DNA of 64,000 nt from positions 62,001 to 126,000 of the forward strand of contig ARYC01000113.1 in assembly GCA_000711775.1 (NCBI GenBank), read 5' to 3'. This DNA is from Oxytricha trifallax. Its lineage: Eukaryota; Ciliophora; Spirotrichea; Sporadotrichida; Oxytrichidae. Position 1 is the first letter of the stretch. Every line of letters begins with the position of its first letter. Shown one piece after another: positions 59,030 to 64,000 of the stretch. The position numbers and the translations under genes were made by a program. The notes under the pieces are model-generated. The model was not told the DNA's origin. It was given only the letters and a program-made list of their open reading frames with translations, and searched no databases.

Positions 59030-60625
59030 TCAATTCTTAAAGTATAGTGGGTTTTTTTAGTGGCACGCAATACTGAAGGAATAGATCTAAAGAAGTCCTG
59101 ATTATTTAATGGGGATATTAACAAAAACAGATTTGCTCTATATTAATTATTAGTTATAATTAAATATTTTAACAAGTCTATAATATATTAATAGATAAGG
59201 TTATTAACTCTTTTTATATTTAATGAAAAGTGTATTTATTTAAATTTTAACTAATAATCTTCAAGCTAGAATTAAAATCCATATTGATAATTTGATCCTA
59301 ATAATTCTTATATCCAGAAATAAATTTAATATTCTTAATTTAGTAATAATATTAATTATATTAGCATCCCAACTTGATAAAATTGAGCAACCATTCTCGC
59401 CATGCATTGGATAGAAATTATTTGGACGCCATTTCATCATGCAATCCTGACGATTTTCTTTTTCTATACTAAATTAGTATGATTAGTCTTAGCAAAAATT
59501 ATATTAAGGAGAGGCAACTACTGCATTTAAACTTATTAATTAAGTACAATATAATATAATTTCTTATTAAAGTGTCAGAACTATATATAATTTATATTTT
59601 ATTTTTATCGTTCAGTGAAATTTGCTAAAGAATCAAAATTTATTCACAAAAAAATGCTAAAAGGTTGGAATTAACAAAATAGAGATGCAAATTTATTTTA
59701 GATCTCTATCATAAATTAACCAGTATTATTATTACTTACTAATGTATTATTAAATATCTTAACTTAGTTAGTTGTGATTAGGTATAAATACGCTGGGGAC
59801 TCCGGGTTTACTGTATCACATGACTCCTCTGGTCACTAATGTGGTTTTGTATTCCTAAATAATTTCTTGATCTCATAATGAGTTGCAGTAGCCGGTTTGC
59901 TCTTCTTGCATTTAATCATCCTTAGTTCTTGCAACTTCTCTCAGAGTTTCCTTGATCGTTGAGATTATTTAAACTTTATCGTTGAGCGACACACCTTTGC
60001 AAGAATATGTAGTCCCACTACCATACATTGAGTTTACACTTGACTCTTCGGCACTGACTGTTAGTTGGGAGTCGTAAGCTTGTTCCTGGGGGCCATGTCC
60101 CTCGCGTCACTCCAACAGTTCCCGTTCTTTTAGTTGCTCCATTATCTTCAGCTACATTAGTAAAGTAATATAATAATAATACTTATATAAATTAAATTAT
60201 ATTAAGCTAATATTATTTATGAAAGTGAATATTATTAAAGTAATGAAAATATGAATTTAATAAGATTCAAAAATTATAATTATTTATCATTTATCGTTTT
60301 ATTTCTAATGTCCCTTTTATTTATTCTTTCCTTAATTAGCCTTTATTTTTTTAATTATAAATTTGAGTCCTCAACCAAATCAATGAATTTACTTAGTTTT
60401 TTTTTAATTTGACTAAAGCAAATATTGATACTCTTAGCTTACTACTCCATTTATCAGAGTTCTTATTTAATATATTTAAAATATTTTTTATAAATTTTTC
60501 CTGCTCATACTTTTGTTGAAGATACAAATTGAAATATTTAAAAGAATTGGAACTTAACGTATTTATATATATCCAGGAAAAGACAGCCATCATTTTAATA
60601 TTATTTCCTATATTTATTATCAATA
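59030..60625 (-). CDS. Candidate minus-strand gene in four segments, unknown function
   Basis: From upstream to downstream on the minus strand: 60623-60393 (SWIYINTLSSNSFKYFNLYL, KYEQEKFIKNILNILNKNSD); 60160-59785, the least AT-rich DNA of this region (MEQLKERELLE, EQAYDSQLTVSAEESSVNS, VSLNDKVQIISTIKETLREV, EYKTTLVTRGVM), with three TGAs in frame; 59465-59365 (CMMKWRPNNFYPMHGENG, CSILSSWDAN); and 59150-59030 (KSVFVNIPIKQSGLLQIYSF) ending in TGA. AT-rich DNA between them fits IESs, but I found no in-phase pointers. No family recognised. The three TGAs could be mutations or signs that part of the block is an IES. Confidence 0.45.
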
Positions 60626-63432
60626 TTTATCAGTTATTTAATAGAAAATTTCTAATTAAATAATAATTAATATTTGGAATATTAATATAAATATATATTT
60701 AATTTTTTAATATCTATTTTTGCAAAATAAAATGTGGCAAAAATTATTTTTTTTATAATAATATCTTGTTGACTGAAATATATCACTAAAAATTATTAGT
60801 ATAAGTTAATTTAATTAAAAACAACTATAAATTTATAAATTAATATTTATAAATTTATCTAATTAAAAAATATAGATATTATTTAAAATAATTTATTAGA
60901 AATTTATACAAGATATAATTGTGTTTGAATTATTAAGGCAAAATAGATATTTTTTATTATTCTTGCATGTTAATATCTGGTTATTCACAATTTAAAATAA
61001 TATTACATATTACATATTAGTTTCTAAATATTATAATTATATAGAAAAAAATAGCATTAAAAGAGATATATAAAGTAAGTTAAATAAGAAATTTAGTTTT
61101 AAAGGTAGACTTAAAAATAAGAAAAATTAATAAATTAAGGATGAATAAAATATTTTATAGTTTGAAATAATTTTGGAATTGATCAGTAATTTTAATAATA
61201 GATAAATTTATCAAATAAGAATTAATTATCAATTAATAAATTAAAAAGTCAAATTTGATTATTATAAATACATTTTAATATAATTTAAAACATCTAAAAA
61301 GGTCCTGATATTGATAAAAATATATAAATACTAAAACATTACTAACTAAGTTTATTTTAGTTTCTAATCCAAACCTATTATTTAACTAATATATTATAAA
61401 TTAAAAATAAAATTTTACTATACGTTCTTTTTGAAATTATAATATAGCAAATTTCAATAATATTTGCAAAAACACTTTTTAAATATTAAATTTTATAAAA
61501 TAGATTAAATTAAGAATTTAAAAAATATAGTTTTTAAAATAATGCTTTATAACTTCTCATAATATTATTAATTTTATACTTTATATTTTAATATTTTTCG
61601 GTTTTAAATAAAATAATAGGATTTCTTTCAATTATTATATTATAATAATTATTTTTTTTAGTAAAGTACTTTCATATTTTATTAAATATTTTAATTACCT
61701 AAATATATAATTATCGATCATTAATGTTAGAAATTTAAAAGTTATATGAAGTTTTAAATGAACAAATCGAGATTCTATATTATTAAACCAAAGCTTTAAT
61801 GAATAAATATCAAACTACTTCTATTTGAAACCTCTCTCAAAAACAAAAATTGTTTGCTTCATTTCTCAAAATTGGTAAGTATTTTCTAAATCTTGAGCAT
61901 TAAATAAAATTTTGTACATCTCTTATAAATTTCATCAGCATAATAATTAAAAGTTTTACAAACAAATCTAAAATGTAGGTTGAGAAAAATGAGTATAATA
62001 AATTTGCTCTATTTTCACTATAATATCGAAAACTGTGAAAACTTCTACCTAAAAACATATATCTGTAAAATTAAGACTCTTCATAGAATCATAAATGATT
62101 CAGAAAATTCATTAATAAATAAAATATATAATTGCTTAATTAATTGACTAATGTTTAACAAGTATAAACACTGATTTTTAGTCATTTATTATTTCATTTA
62201 TTTCTTATTAAAACTAATTATATTTCTAAATAATAAATTAATACCGTTTTTATTTATTTCTTCAAAAATAATTTCCTGATATTTTCTATTTTATCAATAA
62301 TAAACTTGAAATAAATTTGTTATTTAACAATAATTTTTACATTTATATCCTTAATTTATGCATTAAAATTTGTCAGTCTACATTGTTTAGATTTAATAGT
62401 TTAGTGAATAAATTAAATTAAAATATAATTATATTAAATCAATTATATTTTTTATAAATTCAATATCAATTTCAATATTAATTATTTTAATAATATATTG
62501 AATAAAATAATTTTATTTATTTTAAGATAAAGTTGAGCTTTACTTGCTTTTTTTATTTTTAATATTATATTTTTAACTTATTAATAATAAACCATTTAAA
62601 TTTTTATTTACTAATATATAAATAAAAAACAAAAGTCAGCCTAATATTTTTGAAATTAAAATAAATTAATTTTTAATTAGATTGATTAAAGTATTTATTG
62701 TATATATATATAGCATTTTCCTCTTGAATTTTTAATGGATAACTGATTTAATATTAATTAATTTTTATTATAAAAAATTATATATTTCTCAAAGAATTAG
62801 GCTGAAAATTATATTAAATAAGATAAAAAATATATTTAAAAATTATTAACTATCAAATTTTCAAGTTTATAATCACAAAATAAATATGAAGATATAAATT
62901 TAGAATATTAATCATTTAAGAATTTTAAAATTGATAAATAAAAAATTTAAACTTTATTAATTTCTTGAGATAGATTGCATCATTTGTGAAATATATATTT
63001 TAAAAGTTTAATTTTCAATTGTTTTCACAAATATCAAATTTAAAATATATTTTTATAAATAAATATTTATAGTAATTCATAAAAATCTATATTTTTTTAT
63101 TGATAATTTAAAAATATTGTAGATTTCTAATATATAAACAAAATTTTATCATCTTATAATTGATATATTTAGTTTGCTAGTTTTTAGAATTAAAAATAGT
63201 TAATAGCGCATATCCAACTAAACAAATTTTCATTTCATCATAATCATATGATTAAAGTCTATTGCTTTTCAATAAAAAAAAAGATCAAAAGAATTTAGAA
63301 TACCCTCCCAAATAATTTTTGGATATAAAGAACTCTCAGAATTTGTAGATTTGAATATCTTTTATCTTAAATATAATTCTATAAAATGAATATTTGCTCA
63401 ATTATTTAAAATAAAATAATATTAAATGCTAA
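60626..63432. other. AT-rich spacer
   Basis: About 2.8 kb of plain AT DNA. About 61355-61700 is the diverged partner of the repeat at about 42140-42480. No gene seen. Confidence 0.4.
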
Positions 63433-63877
63433 AATTTGGATACCCCCCCGTAGTTCTGTAATTCAAAAATACCCTACCACAATTCTGGAATTTTTGACTA
63501 TCCCATTGTTCTGGAACCATAAAAGTTCACCATGAAGAAAAACATTTAAAAAAAAAATTCAATAACCACCTCTCATTTAATAGAGATCAGTTAAAAAATG
63601 AACGGATATATCAAGAAAATTACTTTTTATTTGTTATAATATTATTAGCTTCAATTTTATAATTGATTTTTATTTATCTATCCTTTATTATTGTTTTAAT
63701 TTAATTTTTAATTGATATAAATTGTATCTAAATTATATGAGGCGGTGATTATTGAATTTTTGAAATGTTTTATTTCACGGTGAATTTTTCATGGTTCCAG
63801 AACAATAAGGATAGTAAAATAATTTCAGAATTTTGGGAGGGTTTTATGATTTACAGAACTGTGTGGATCCAAAATTA
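63433..63877. repeat. Foldback element, family L
   Basis: TTTGGATACCCCCCCGTAGTT and TTCTGGAACCAT blocks at the left are mirrored at the right (ATGGTTCCAGAACAA, ACAGAACTGTGTGGATCC). The arms of about 150 bp have diverged; the centre is AT-rich. A G/C-run terminus as in families E and M. Confidence 0.8.
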
Positions 63878-64000
63878 ATATTATTTTAATAGTGATATCC
63901 CATTTCTTCCTGTTCTTCACAAAAATCGTGAATAGTAAAAACTTTTAAATATAAAGAAATATAATTAAAAATTGATAATAAATTTTATAATTATTTATTA
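63878..64000. other. AT-rich end of the window
   Basis: No feature seen. Confidence 0.4.

Noticed and set aside
1-64000. UGA read as Trp throughout, as in some other ciliates
   Set aside because: VPS8 and the TBE genes use TGG for Trp (13 counted) with no in-frame TGA, and the TBE ORFs stop on TGA at conserved places in both copies. A global reassignment does not fit; only a restricted case is kept as a finding.
1-64000. rRNA, tRNA, CRISPR or mitochondrial genes
   Set aside because: No cloverleaf-like GC-rich block, conserved rRNA segment, spaced repeat array or mitochondrial protein was seen.

Overview
The window looks like germline (micronuclear) DNA of a hypotrich/spirotrich ciliate of the Oxytricha/Stylonychia/Tetmemena kind. 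Four things support this. Recognisable genes read TAA and TAG as glutamine and end on TGA. A host gene is cut by short AT-rich inserts whose ends share 3-9 bp direct repeats (pointers), and removing each insert restores one reading frame. Two roughly 4-kb transposons begin with telomere-like CAAAACCCCAAAACCC ends and sit in ANT (ATT) target duplications, as TBE elements do, and carry all three TBE genes. The remaining sequence is about 80% A+T by eye. I saw no rRNA, tRNA, CRISPR array or bacterial-style gene.

Layout. 141-946 is a foldback repeat. 1053-5640 is the 5' and central part of a VPS8 (CORVET subunit) gene on +, with three introns and eight internal eliminated sequences (IESs). 5641-22100 is very AT-rich with scattered islands that look like coding segments; those at 15592-16170, 17183-17650, 19512-19907 and 21544-22098 are the best. 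22364-26488 holds three long foldback elements. 26605-30746 is a TBE element, inserted in a fragment that resembles a Ulp1/C48 protease gene. 31500-31790 is a relic of an IS630/Tc1-type transposase. 32790-33420 is another foldback. 33790-35172 is a pair of unknown ORFs that meet at a perfect 28-bp palindrome. 36400-40172 is a second transposon type: a long, broken DD34E transposase with a large insert in its catalytic domain, and a divergent partner ORF. 41076-41803 is a foldback. 43497-47826 is a second, older TBE carrying a 464-bp element inside it. 47830-64000 is AT-rich DNA with coding islands and at least six foldback elements, one (53286-54292) with nearly identical arms of about 430 bp.

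How it fits together. Only VPS8 and probably some unidentified islands would be kept in the macronucleus. The TBEs, the other transposase element, the foldbacks and the AT-rich spacers are expected to be eliminated during development. The transposase (42-kDa type), zinc-finger/kinase (57-kDa type) and small central protein of each TBE are thought to act together in transposition and possibly in genome rearrangement.

Caution. With only TGA as a stop, long open frames arise by chance in AT-rich DNA, so an open frame alone is weak evidence. The unidentified islands were picked by local composition and plausible residue use and have moderate or low confidence. All counts were made by eye.
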